A program made the position numbers and the translations under genes. A DNA stretch of 64,000 nucleotides from Flavobacteriaceae bacterium (lineage in GTDB: Bacteria; Bacteroidota; Bacteroidia; Flavobacteriales; Flavobacteriaceae): positions 62,001 to 126,000 of the forward strand of contig JAKIUU010000002.1 in assembly GCA_021647405.1 (NCBI GenBank), given 5' to 3'. The notes under the pieces were generated by a model. It ran no database searches. It saw only the letters and a list, made by a program, of their open reading frames with translations, and was not told the DNA's origin. Of the stretch, positions 6,549 to 14,904 are shown in pieces; positions within the stretch are counted from its first letter, which is position 1, and each line of letters opens with the position of its first letter.

Positions 6549-8966
6549 TTACTTCTTCCTCAAATTATCACTAAACTTTTCGGCCGCACTAAAAAAACGT
6601 TGCCACCAATTTTTATTAGCTTTGTCGTTGCCATAACCATAACCATAACCATAACCATAACCATAACCATAACCCCGTTGGTGGTCTGTGTCATTTAACA
6701 ATACCGCCATGTTATTGAGGCGTTTTTCTTTGTGAAGTGTCTCAGGTACAACCAATAAGCGCTTGTCTAAATAATTGGCACGCACCACATAAACAAACAT
6801 ATCGGCATAGTCATTGAGCAACAGGGTATCTGTTACCAAATTAACAGGAGATGTATCAACCACCACATAGTCGTAGTCTTTTTTAAGCGCCTCAAACAGC
6901 TGTTTTACATGGGGACTGAGCAACAATTCGGCTGGATTGGGCGGAATAACACCCGAACCTATAATATCCAAACCACCTAATTCAGGAACTCTAAATTTTA
7001 AATCGTTTAATTTAACATGGGGTGTTGTGATATAATTTGTAACGCCTTTTTTATCGGTAATGCCTAAATATTTTGTAATCTTAGGCGCGCGTAAATCCAT
7101 GCCCAAAAGCAATACTTTTTTACCCGATAAGGCCAAAGTAGAAGCCAAATTAATAGCGATAAACGACTTCCCTTCGCCACTGATGGTTGAGGTAACAAAA
7201 ATTGTTTTGGCCAAATTATGAGTCGCTTTTGCAGCCAACATAAAGTCTAAATTGGTACGCAGCAGTCTAAAGGCTTCGGCACTGCTCGAACGTAAATCAC
7301 CACGAATAATAATGTTTTCTTTAGATTTTTCTGAAGGAATATCCCCCAAAATAGGCACATTAATCTGACTTTCTATATCCTTACGGGAATGGACTTTGGT
7401 GTCGAGTAAATCGCGTATGTAAATAATGATAAAGGGAATCAATAAACCAATTAACCCCGCTGCCAAAAGCACGATTTTCTTTTTGGGAGACACGGCTATG
7501 TCATTGGTAAAAGCGGCATCAATTATTTTGGCATTGGGTGCCGTAACCGCCAAACTAATAGCTGTTTCTTCACGTTTTTTTAACAGGTATAAATAGAGTG
7601 TTTCTTTTATTTGTTGTTGGCGTTCGATGGCACGGTATTCTTTTTCTTGTTGGGGAACGCCGGTTATTTTGGCGTCAATTAATTTTTCTTGGGCATTTAA
7701 ATCCGACAAGGCAATTGCAATCCCTTGTTTGACATTGTTTAAACTCTTACTTAAACTTTGCTGTAAGTTTTGTAATTGGGCATCCAGATTAACCACAACC
7801 GGATTTTGTAAACTTGAATTTTTAAGTATCCTATTGCGTTCTAACAGCAACTCGTTGTATTTGGCAATAAGCGTGGCGATAGAGACATCGGCCAAACCGA
7901 GATTGGTAGGGAGCAATTCTATACTTTGCTGATTTTTATTTAAATAGTCGAGCATAAAATCGGCCAGTCGCAATTGGGTATTTTGTAAAAGTATGTTCTT
8001 TTTTGTCTCCGATACATTTTCTAAAAACAGGGTGGCTTCCGATTTAATATCTGTCAGTTTATTCTGACGTTTGTAAGTAGCAGCATTGTTTTCTACAACA
8101 TTCAATTCCCCATTTATTATTTTTAAACGCGATGCAATAAATTCGGCTGTTTTTTTAGAAATCATATTCTTATCGGCTATGGCATCCTGATTGTATTTTT
8201 TTATCAAAGTGTTGATAATGTCTTGGGCGCGTTGCGGAATGGCATCTTTTAAGGTGATACTAATCACACTGGATTTTTTGCTTATAGGGGCTATTTTAAT
8301 AGCTTCACGATAGCCAACCGTCATAGATTTAATGGGTATGATCGCAATAAATACCTCTGGACTGTTGGGTAATTTATCTGTAAATTCGGGTACAAATAAT
8401 AGCCGTCCAATAGGGGTTTTAATCATTTGACCAAACTTGTGTGTTCCCAAACTGCCCAGTTCATCCTCTTCTAATTTATAGCTTGTTTTATTTAAAATCG
8501 TGAGTTTTAAACTGGCTTTGGTTTGATACAAAACAGAATCGCTTTCTAAAAAATTGAGCTTTACAGGGGCGTTGTGATAGTATTCTTGTGTTCTAATATG
8601 TCCGTGACGGATGTATTTGATATTCAGTTTTAAATCTTTTATAAGGCCTCCTATTAAAGTCCGCGATTTTAAGATTTCCATTTCATTGTCGATAGAATTT
8701 TTAACATCGCCTAAAATGCCCAAATCCTGGAAAGCACTCATTTCTGACATGATATCGCCTCCTTTTTTACCATTTTTTATCATGATAGAAGCGGTGCTCT
8801 CAAACTGAGGGGTGGTTTTGCGCAAATAGTACAAGGCAGCAATTACACTGAGTATAATCCCTAGGAGAAACCATTTCCAATAACGCAGATATTTGTCGAG
8901 TTCTTCGCGTAAATTAATCGTGTCTTCTTCTTCAAAATTGTATATATTCTGTGGACCTGTATTCAT
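6549..8966 (-). CDS. wzc: Wzc-like polysaccharide co-polymerase and tyrosine autokinase
   Basis: An 805-residue inner-membrane protein that controls export and chain length of surface polysaccharide. The Wzz domain has a first membrane helix around residues 33-49 (WFLLGIILSVIAALYYL). A long periplasmic coiled-coil/GNVR region follows, then a second helix near 505-525 (IVLLAAGLIGLLIPFIIIYI). The cytoplasmic BY-kinase has Walker A TSTISGEGKS near 592-601, Walker A-prime LLLGMDLRAP near 620, and Walker B YVVVDTSPV near 702. The C-terminal tyrosine cluster, normally the autophosphorylation target, is a pure (Gly-Tyr)7 run encoded by seven exact 6-bp repeats. It ends 2 bp before wza on the coding strand, so the two form an operon. 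Confidence 0.95.
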   Translation of the reverse strand: MNTGPQNIYNFEEEDTINLREELDKYLRYWKWFLLGIILSVIAALYYLRKTTPQFESTASIMIKNGKKGGDIMSEMSAFQDLGILGDVKNSIDNEMEILKSRTLIGGLIKDLKLNIKYIRHGHIRTQEYYHNAPVKLNFLESDSVLYQTKASLKLTILNKTSYKLEEDELGSLGTHKFGQMIKTPIGRLLFVPEFTDKLPNSPEVFIAIIPIKSMTVGYREAIKIAPISKKSSVISITLKDAIPQRAQDIINTLIKKYNQDAIADKNMISKKTAEFIASRLKIINGELNVVENNAATYKRQNKLTDIKSEATLFLENVSETKKNILLQNTQLRLADFMLDYLNKNQQSIELLPTNLGLADVSIATLIAKYNELLLERNRILKNSSLQNPVVVNLDAQLQNLQQSLSKSLNNVKQGIAIALSDLNAQEKLIDAKITGVPQQEKEYRAIERQQQIKETLYLYLLKKREETAISLAVTAPNAKIIDAAFTNDIAVSPKKKIVLLAAGLIGLLIPFIIIYIRDLLDTKVHSRKDIESQINVPILGDIPSEKSKENIIIRGDLRSSSAEAFRLLRTNLDFMLAAKATHNLAKTIFVTSTISGEGKSFIAINLASTLALSGKKVLLLGMDLRAPKITKYLGITDKKGVTNYITTPHVKLNDLKFRVPELGGLDIIGSGVIPPNPAELLLSPHVKQLFEALKKDYDYVVVDTSPVNLVTDTLLLNDYADMFVYVVRANYLDKRLLVVPETLHKEKRLNNMAVLLNDTDHQRGYGYGYGYGYGYGYGNDKANKNWWQRFFSAAEKFSDNLRKK
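6631..6674. repeat. Hexanucleotide microsatellite (CCATAA)7 in the wzc tyrosine tail
   Basis: Seven exact CCATAA units at 6631-6672 plus CC. On the coding strand each unit is GGTTAT, that is Gly-Tyr. Gain or loss of a unit keeps the reading frame and changes the number of phosphorylatable tyrosines by one. Confidence 0.97.
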
Positions 8967-8968
8967 GA

Positions 8969-9751
8969 TTATCGGGTTAAAATAGCAAATAGTGAAATTA
9001 AAGTAGAAATGGCCGAAAGTGTTATCCCTGTATAAGGGTTTATTCTTGAAGATTTTATCTTAGCCCCATTGGGCTCTACATAAACCATGTCATTCTGCTG
9101 TAGGTAATAAAACGGCGAACTAAAAATAGCATTAGAGCGCAAATCGATATAGGTTTTGGTGACTTTGCCATCTATTTCGCGCACCACCAAAACATTTAAA
9201 CGTCTGGCTTGAATATTCAAATCGCCTGCCAGGCCTAAAGCTTCAATGAGTGTTACGCGTTCATTCGGGATGTTAAAAGATCCCGGGCGGTTCACTTCGC
9301 CCAAAACACTGATTTTAAAATTAATTAAACGGATATTGACAATGGGATCTTTAACATAGGGTCTTAATTTGTCAGTTATCAAACGGGTGGCTTCTTTCCG
9401 GGTTAAATCGGCAATAGACACCGCACCAATAACCGGAAAATCTATATTTCCATCAGCATCAACCAAATAAGTTTGTAACGAGGGGGTTGAAGTAATGCCA
9501 TTTGCACCTCCCCTATATTCCGCCACATACAAATTAAACGGCCGTACCGCATCCATATCTAAAGCCGAAACAGCTATGGTGAGCAGGTCGTCTGGCTTAT
9601 AAGTCAATTCGTATTTTACAGTGGTGTTTATCTCGTTGTTGTCTGTTTGAAAATAGACCAAATCTTGCCGTGATGCGCAGCCACTAATAAAAATAGAAAT
9701 TATTAATAAAACGAGGGGGGATTTTAAGCGTTTTAATAAAGCTAATGTCAT
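8969..9751 (-). CDS. wza: Outer-membrane polysaccharide export lipoprotein, Wza-like
   Basis: A 260-residue export-channel protein. The lipoprotein signal ends at Cys25 (ISIFISGC). The poly-export domain contains YKPDDLLTIAVSALD, and VIGAVSIADLTRKEATRLITDKL is typical of the family. An SLBB-type domain follows (ISVLGEVNRPGSFNIPNERVTLIEALGLAGDL). The C-terminal hydrophobic segment (ITLSAISTLISLFAIL) replaces the helical barrel of longer E. coli Wza. The first gene of the minus-strand cluster, it has a clear Bacteroidota promoter upstream. Confidence 0.93.
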   Translation of the reverse strand: MTLALLKRLKSPLVLLIISIFISGCASRQDLVYFQTDNNEINTTVKYELTYKPDDLLTIAVSALDMDAVRPFNLYVAEYRGGANGITSTPSLQTYLVDADGNIDFPVIGAVSIADLTRKEATRLITDKLRPYVKDPIVNIRLINFKISVLGEVNRPGSFNIPNERVTLIEALGLAGDLNIQARRLNVLVVREIDGKVTKTYIDLRSNAIFSSPFYYLQQNDMVYVEPNGAKIKSSRINPYTGITLSAISTLISLFAILTR

Positions 9752-9771
9752 TGAAATCTTTTTTAGTAATG

Positions 9772-9804
9772 CAAATATAGTATTTCTAGTTAAGTGTTTG
9801 CAAA
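9772..9804 (-). promoter_or_regulatory. Promoter of the wza-wzc cluster
   Basis: On the minus strand TATATTTG (9779-9772) matches the -7 consensus TAnnTTTG. A TTTG (9804-9801) lies 21 bp upstream and matches the -33 element. The -33 element is half of a 10-bp palindrome GTTTGCAAAC at 9796-9805, a possible operator. The ATG is about 20 nt downstream of the -7 box. Confidence 0.75.
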
Positions 9805-10121
9805 CTAATATTTGTTAAAATTTAAAATTCCTTATTTTTACCAATCTTTATGTTTTATTATTTTGGTAGTTATCAATAGAACGCTGATTGTGACGATTAG
9901 CACAGATATATCAAATAAACTACCCCGACGCAAGCCTGCCACCGCAGGTAGGATTCGTGTTCGGTGTTTCGGGTTAAAATGTTAAAAGTTAAACGGTTTT
10001 TATGATTTGGTATTTGTTTTTTGGAATTTGGAATTTGTTTTTTGGAATTTGGTATTTGTGATTTGTTTTTTATTCCCATTGCCCTATCGGACATTTCCCA
10101 ACCTTAGGCAGGTGTGCTAAA
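9805..10121. repeat. Gap upstream of wza: repeat tracts, no gene
   Basis: From 9937 there is one GCCTGCCACCGCAGGTAGG palindrome. From about 10003 to 10068 there is a 7-9 bp word array of TTTGGTATTTG and TTTTTTGGAATTTG type, like the one at 6395-6475. A 65-codon minus-strand frame crossing this array is low-complexity and is not taken as a gene. The 190-bp element starts at 10122. Confidence 0.6.
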
Positions 10122-10311
10122 GTAAAAATCACACCTTCTTAGAAGGTGGCTTTGAAAAGCCCCTAAAAGGGGCAGAATGACGCAATTGAAAATCTAATTA
10201 TTATGAAGTAAGACCTAGTAGGTTTTTAAAACCTACTAGGTCTGAAAAAATAGGCAAAGACGTCAGAACATTACCTTGCCCAAAGAACAAGGTTTTATAA
10301 TTTGAAATAAA
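10122..10311 (+). mobile_element. 190-bp multi-hairpin dispersed element, copy A
   Basis: This 190-bp segment differs from 27121-27310 at only two positions that I can see (GACGTC against GCCGTC; AGAACAAGG against AGGACAAGG). It carries consecutive perfect hairpins: CACCTTCTTAGAAGGTG, GGCTTTGAAAAGCC, GCCCCTAAAAGGGGC, a 33-bp palindrome at 10211-10243, and ACCTTG paired with CAAGGT. It contains no coding frame. Its right end lies against the rlmN -7 box. It behaves like a non-autonomous mobile or REP-derived unit. Confidence 0.85.
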
Positions 10312-10312
10312 T

Positions 10313-10320
10313 TACTTTTG
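10313..10320 (+). promoter_or_regulatory. rlmN -7 box, apparently leaderless transcript
   Basis: TACTTTTG matches TAnnTTTG exactly and ends only 6 bp before the rlmN ATG at 10327. The expected transcription start therefore falls almost on the start codon. No good -33 TTG is seen at 17-23 bp, because that region belongs to the 190-bp element. Confidence 0.6.
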
Positions 10321-10326
10321 CATCCA

Positions 10327-11379
10327 ATGAACACCAAACAAGACATCCGCGCTTTAAGCAAAACCGAACTGAGAGCCTTTTTCGTTTCCAAAGGTTTTCC
10401 GGCTTTCAGGGGCAACCAAGTGTACGCCTGGCTGTGGGGAAAAGCTGTTTATAATTTTGACGACATGACCAATCTATCTAAAGATTTGCGGCAATTTTTA
10501 GAAGCCAACTTTGTAATTAACCATATAAAAGTTGATACGCTACAACGCGCCAACGACGGCACCATTAAAAATGCCATAAAATTACACGATGGATTAATCG
10601 TCGAATCTGTTTTAATTCCCACAAAAAACCGCACCACAGCCTGTGTGTCCAGTCAGGTGGGTTGCAGTTTAAATTGTCATTTTTGTGCCACAGCCCGTTT
10701 AAAGAAAATGCGGAATCTCAATCCCGATGAAATTTACGATCAAGTGGTGGCCATCAACCGCCAAAGTGAATTGTACCACCAACGCAAACTGTCTAATATT
10801 GTCTTTATGGGCATGGGCGAACCGCTACTAAACTACAAAAATGTGTTGGCAGCCATAGATAAAATAACATCGGACGAAGGTTTGGCGATGGCGCCCAAAC
10901 GCATCACTTTATCGACTGTAGGCTTGCCTAAAATGATAAAAAAATTGGCAGATGACAATGTTAAATTCAATCTGGCGGTGTCATTACATGCGGCCATTGA
11001 CAGCATCCGCTCTAAAATGATGCCCATAAATGAGGTGAGTCCCATTGCCGATTTACTGGAATCTTTACAATATTGGCATGCCAAAACCAAGCGCCGCATT
11101 ACTTTTGAATATGTGGTGTGGCAGGGTATTAACGATGACCAAAAATCGGTGGATGCCTTGGTCAATCTTTGTAAAAAAATTCCCGTTAAGGTCAACCTAA
11201 TTGAATACAATGCCATTGATGACGGGCCTTTTCAGAAAGCTTCTAAAAAAGCGCTCGACAATTATGTAAAATGCCTTGAAGATAATAATATTGTTGTGAA
11301 TGTGCGCCACAGTCGGGGTCAAGATATTGATGCGGCCTGCGGGCAATTGGCGAATAAGACAGTGGGCAGTGTTCAGTAA
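10327..11379 (+). CDS. rlmN: 23S rRNA (adenine2503-C2)-methyltransferase, radical SAM
   Basis: Methylates A2503 of 23S rRNA, and A37 of some tRNAs, using two SAM molecules. The protein has 350 residues. The radical-SAM cluster ligands are in GCSLNCHFC (CxxxCxxC). GMGEPLLNY is a family signature, and the second catalytic cysteine is in AACGQL near the C-terminus. An upstream TTG at 10318 is in frame, but it lies inside the promoter box. The ATG at 10327 gives the usual N-terminus MNTKQDIRALSKTELRAFF. The gene converges with metG. Confidence 0.96.
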   Translation: MNTKQDIRALSKTELRAFFVSKGFPAFRGNQVYAWLWGKAVYNFDDMTNLSKDLRQFLEANFVINHIKVDTLQRANDGTIKNAIKLHDGLIVESVLIPTKNRTTACVSSQVGCSLNCHFCATARLKKMRNLNPDEIYDQVVAINRQSELYHQRKLSNIVFMGMGEPLLNYKNVLAAIDKITSDEGLAMAPKRITLSTVGLPKMIKKLADDNVKFNLAVSLHAAIDSIRSKMMPINEVSPIADLLESLQYWHAKTKRRITFEYVVWQGINDDQKSVDALVNLCKKIPVKVNLIEYNAIDDGPFQKASKKALDNYVKCLEDNNIVVNVRHSRGQDIDAACGQLANKTVGSVQ

Positions 11380-11488
11380 ACAGTGTTCAATTCCGATAGC
11401 TATGTTGTTATAAAAAAATTAACAGCGGTCATCTTAAGGAATCTGTGTCATCTGCGTTCTAATATTTTAAAAAACAGAATACAGCAAA

Positions 11489-13672
11489 CTAGCTTACCTT
11501 TACGCCATTAGCAACCGCCTCTTTTTCCGGTTCAATAAAAGCCAATTTCCCGTCTGGTGTATCTGTCATTAAAATCATCCCTTGACTTTCAACACCACGA
11601 ATTGTGCGGGGGGCTAAATTTACCAAAACCGTTACTTTTTTTCCGATGAGCTCTTCAGGCGTAAAACTTTCGGCAATACCGCTGATAATTGTACGCACAT
11701 CCATGCCCACATCGACTTTTAGTTTGAGTAATTTTTTTGTTTTAGCCACTTTTTCGGCTTCTACAATAGTGCCGATTCTGATATCCAACTTGGTAAAATC
11801 GTCAAAAGAAACAACTTCTTTTTGAGGTTCTACAAATTTACTTTCGGCTTCATTTTCTTGCTTTGTGGCTGCCAACTTATCTAATTGAATCTGGATTTCT
11901 GTATCTTCTATTTTAGCAAACAACAATTCTGGTTTGCTTATTTGATGGCCGGGTTTAATTAAGGTTTCTTCATTTATTAGGTCATCCCAAGCCATAACGT
12001 TATTGCGAGTCCCGACAAGTCGGGATAGTTTGTGCCGAACTTGTTTCGGTATGGCAATCTCTTTCTTTGAAGGGCTAACCACGTCGTCCTGATAATTCAG
12101 GACTTCCTCGTTAAGACACAACATTTTTTTTAACCTTTTAGATGTAAAAGGTAAAAATGGTTCAGACAAAACTGCCAAACCCGCCGCAATTTGTAAGGCC
12201 ACGTACATAATTGTTTTAACGCGCTCTGGATTGGTTTTTATTTCTTTCCAAGGTGCGGCATCGGCTAAATATTTGTTGCCCAAACGGGCCACATTCATCA
12301 ATTCTTGAGAGGCCTCTCTAAAGCGATACCGTTCAATTGATTTGCCGATAATTATTGGAAACTGTTGCAATTGATCTAAGGTATTTTCATCAATTTCGCT
12401 AAATTCATTTGGCCTGGGGACTATTCCTTCATAATATTTATGGGTCAATACCACCACACGGTTTATAAAATTTCCGAAGATAGCCACCAACTCATTGTTG
12501 TTGTGTGCCTGAAAATCTTTCCATGTAAAATCGTTGTCTTTTGTTTCGGGTGCATTCGCCGTTAAGGCATAACGCAACACATCTTGTTTATTTGGAAAAT
12601 CTTCTAAATACGCATGCAGCCACACCGCCCAATTTTTTGAGGTCGATATTTTATTGCCTTCGAGGTTTAAAAATTCGTTGGCAGGCACATTGTCGGGCAG
12701 AATGTATGAACCTTCGGCTTTAAGCATCGCTGGGAAAATAATACAGTGAAATACGATGTTGTCTTTTCCTATAAAATGTACCAATTTGGTGTCGTTGGCT
12801 TTCCAATAAGGTTCCCAATCTTTACCCACACGTGCAGCCCATTCTTTGGCAGAAGAAATATAGCCAATGGGGGCATCAAACCAAACATACAATACTTTAT
12901 TCTCGCCACCATCAACTGGCACTGGGATTCCCCAATCTAAATCACGGGTCACAGCACGGGGGCGCAAACCATCATCTAACCACGATTTTACCTGCCCCAA
13001 CACATTTGTTTTCCAGTCGCTTTTATGTTCTTCTACAATCCATTTGCGCAACCAAGATTCGTATTTATCTAAAGGCAAATACCAATGTGTGGTTTCTTTT
13101 AGACCCGGTTTATTGCCCGTTAAAGCCGATTTTGGATTAATCAAATCGGTGGCATTGTGACTTGTGCCACAATTTTCACATTGGTCGCCATAGCTCTCTT
13201 CATTGCCACATTTTGGGCAGGTGCCAATTACAAACCTGTCGGCTAAAAATTGTTGGGCCTCAGCATCGTATAATTGTGCTGAAGTCTCTTCGATAAACTT
13301 CCCTTTCGCGTAAAGCGTTTTAAAAAACTCGGAAGCGGTTTCGTGATGTATCTTGTCAGAAGTACGTGCATAATTATCGAATGAAATACCAAAATCTTCA
13401 AATGATTTTTTTATAATCGCATGGTATTTATCAACCACTTGTTGTGGTGTAACGCCTTCTTTTTTGGCGCGAATGGTAATGGGAACCCCATGCTCGTCAG
13501 AGCCACAAACAAAAAGAACATCTTCGCCCTTTAAGCGCAAATAGCGTGCATAAATATCGGCTGGCACATAAACCCCTGCCAAATGCCCAATATGAACAGG
13601 GCCATTTGTGTAAGGCAAAGCCGCCGTTATGGTATGTCTGTTTATTTTTTGATTTGCTTTTGAATCGGTCAT
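11489..13672 (-). CDS. metG: Methionyl-tRNA synthetase with an in-frame palindromic-repeat insert
   Basis: Charges tRNA-Met. The class I signatures are YTNGPVHIGHLAG near the N-terminus and KISTSKN (the KMSKS equivalent). The zinc knuckle is CPKCGNEESYGDQCENCG. The C-terminal tRNA-binding domain (FTKLDIRIGTIVEAEKV) is present. The protein has 727 residues, about 40 more than I would expect. The excess is at about residues 519-557, between KRLKKMLCLN and MAWDDLINEETLIKPGHQI. That stretch is encoded by a palindromic repeat (11999-12118) of the same family as intergenic copies. The frame stays open, so the enzyme is presumably active. The gene is essential in other bacteria. Confidence 0.95.
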   Translation of the reverse strand: MTDSKANQKINRHTITAALPYTNGPVHIGHLAGVYVPADIYARYLRLKGEDVLFVCGSDEHGVPITIRAKKEGVTPQQVVDKYHAIIKKSFEDFGISFDNYARTSDKIHHETASEFFKTLYAKGKFIEETSAQLYDAEAQQFLADRFVIGTCPKCGNEESYGDQCENCGTSHNATDLINPKSALTGNKPGLKETTHWYLPLDKYESWLRKWIVEEHKSDWKTNVLGQVKSWLDDGLRPRAVTRDLDWGIPVPVDGGENKVLYVWFDAPIGYISSAKEWAARVGKDWEPYWKANDTKLVHFIGKDNIVFHCIIFPAMLKAEGSYILPDNVPANEFLNLEGNKISTSKNWAVWLHAYLEDFPNKQDVLRYALTANAPETKDNDFTWKDFQAHNNNELVAIFGNFINRVVVLTHKYYEGIVPRPNEFSEIDENTLDQLQQFPIIIGKSIERYRFREASQELMNVARLGNKYLADAAPWKEIKTNPERVKTIMYVALQIAAGLAVLSEPFLPFTSKRLKKMLCLNEEVLNYQDDVVSPSKKEIAIPKQVRHKLSRLVGTRNNVMAWDDLINEETLIKPGHQISKPELLFAKIEDTEIQIQLDKLAATKQENEAESKFVEPQKEVVSFDDFTKLDIRIGTIVEAEKVAKTKKLLKLKVDVGMDVRTIISGIAESFTPEELIGKKVTVLVNLAPRTIRGVESQGMILMTDTPDGKLAFIEPEKEAVANGVKVS
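11999..12118. repeat. REP-family palindromic element inserted in frame in metG
   Basis: Read on the minus strand the insert starts TGTCTTAACGAGGAAGTCC, continues with GACGACGTGGTTAGCCC and AAGAGATTGCC, and ends CTCGCAATAACG. The intergenic copies at 3461-3583 and 18823-18943 share the same ordered blocks: (T)TAACGAGG or TTACGAGG, CGTGGTTATC, AAGATTGC, TCGCAAAnACG. The variable stems inside differ, as is usual for such repeats. Translated residues include NEEVLNYQDDVV and RHKLSRLVGTRNN. Confidence 0.85.
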
Positions 13673-14000
13673 TTTTTAATTGTTTATGGGTCTCATTCGT
13701 TAGTGAAAGGTTTTCAGTTTTTACAAAGTTTGAAGCTTGGTGTCCGAAGCTTGAAGTGATTTAGGTCAAGCGCCCGTCTTCCGTCTTCAACCCCTGTCAA
13801 TAATTTTAAAATAATATTTCATTCCATATATAAACCTGTGTGCTTTTAGTGCATAGTGGTTTGGTTAAAATCCGCCCATTATTTCTGAGGTTTAAAAACG
13901 TTCACAAAAGTAAGGATTAGATTTTAGAAGACCTAACAGGTTTTAAAAAGCTATTAGGTCTGATAGTTTTTGTATTTTTGAGTGTCAAATACACAAACCC
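13673..14000. repeat. 328-bp gap with palindrome and ldc promoter
   Basis: No gene is seen. A 33-bp imperfect palindrome lies at 13929-13961 (ends AGACCTAACAGG and GCTATTAGGTCT), of the same family as those at 10211-10243 and 27210-27242. TATTTTTG at 13973-13980 is the likely -7 box for the downstream ldc, 20 bp before its ATG. Confidence 0.6.
13973..13980 (+). promoter_or_regulatory. -7 box of ldc
   Basis: TATTTTTG fits TAnnTTTG and lies 20 bp before the ATG at 14001. No clear -33 TTG is seen at the right distance; a palindromic repeat occupies that region. Confidence 0.5.
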
Positions 14001-14903
14001 ATGATAAAACCGCCTAACTTACAAAAGGGTGATGCCATTGCCATTGAAGCACCAGCAGGCTATTTAAAGTCGGATGAAAGCCTTAAAAAAGGCATCGCTT
14101 TAGCGGAATTGTGGGGCTTACGCGTCGAATTGGGAACCCATATCTATAAAAAAGAAGGGCATTTTGCGGGTACTGACGCCGAACGTCTGTCTGATTTACA
14201 AAGGGCTTTAGACAATCCTTCCATCAAGGCTATTTGGTGTGCCCGTGGGGGCTATGGCACCAACAGGATTATCGACAATTTGGATTTTACCGAATTTAAA
14301 AAACACCCCAAATGGGTCATTGGTTTTTCTGATATTTGTGTCCTGCTTAACCGTATTAATAATTTGGGTATTGAAACGCTTCACGCGATGATGCCAACAA
14401 GTCTAAAAACCATTGCCAATGAATTGGCGGTGGTAAGCATGCACAAAGCGCTTTTTGGAAGGTCATTGAAATATAAAATTCCTGCTAATAAAAACAATGT
14501 CTTGGGTCAGGCTCGGGGGATTTTAGTGGGTGGAAACCTGTCGCTTTTAGCGGCTAGTTTAGGAACAAAATCGGCTCTTAAGCCAAAAGATGTTATCTTA
14601 TTTATTGAAGAAACTGGCGAATATAAATACCGTATTGACCGCATGTTGTACAGCTTAAAACGCAATGGTTTTTTCGAAAAATGCCGCGGTGTTTTAATTG
14701 GTGGCATGACCGATATCCCCGTAAATGACCCCCTTTTTGGAAAAACAATGGAACAATTAATTTTAGAGGTCATTGGCCGTACAGACATCCCTATTTGTTT
14801 TGATTTTCCTGCGGGTCATATCCCCGAAAATTGCAGTTTGATTTTTGGAAGGAAGGTCTCTTTAAAAATAGACAAAGAAAAAAGTATTCTTATTTTTAAA
14901 TGA
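14001..14903 (+). CDS. ldcA: Muramoyltetrapeptide L,D-carboxypeptidase (S66 family)
   Basis: Removes the terminal D-alanine from muropeptide tetrapeptides in peptidoglycan recycling, in the cytoplasm. The protein has 300 residues. The nucleophile serine is in VIGFSDIC, preceded by CARGGYGTNRIID. The Glu-His part of the Ser-Glu-His triad fits FIEETGEYKYRIDRML and FPAGHIPENCSL. GGNLSLLAASLGT is a further family motif. It is followed by a scrambled second ldc tail and a broken yraN start, then intact yraN. Confidence 0.93.
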   Translation: MIKPPNLQKGDAIAIEAPAGYLKSDESLKKGIALAELWGLRVELGTHIYKKEGHFAGTDAERLSDLQRALDNPSIKAIWCARGGYGTNRIIDNLDFTEFKKHPKWVIGFSDICVLLNRINNLGIETLHAMMPTSLKTIANELAVVSMHKALFGRSLKYKIPANKNNVLGQARGILVGGNLSLLAASLGTKSALKPKDVILFIEETGEYKYRIDRMLYSLKRNGFFEKCRGVLIGGMTDIPVNDPLFGKTMEQLILEVIGRTDIPICFDFPAGHIPENCSLIFGRKVSLKIDKEKSILIFK

Positions 14904-14904
14904 C

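Noticed and set aside
9897..10094. A 65-codon minus-strand frame upstream of wza
   Set aside because: It is translated from a low-complexity repeat array (NSKKQIPNSKKQIPN) with no start signals; similar frames arise from such arrays by chance.
11604..13764. Several plus-strand frames of 60-102 codons across metG
   Set aside because: They are antisense shadows of a well-supported essential gene and have unlikely compositions.
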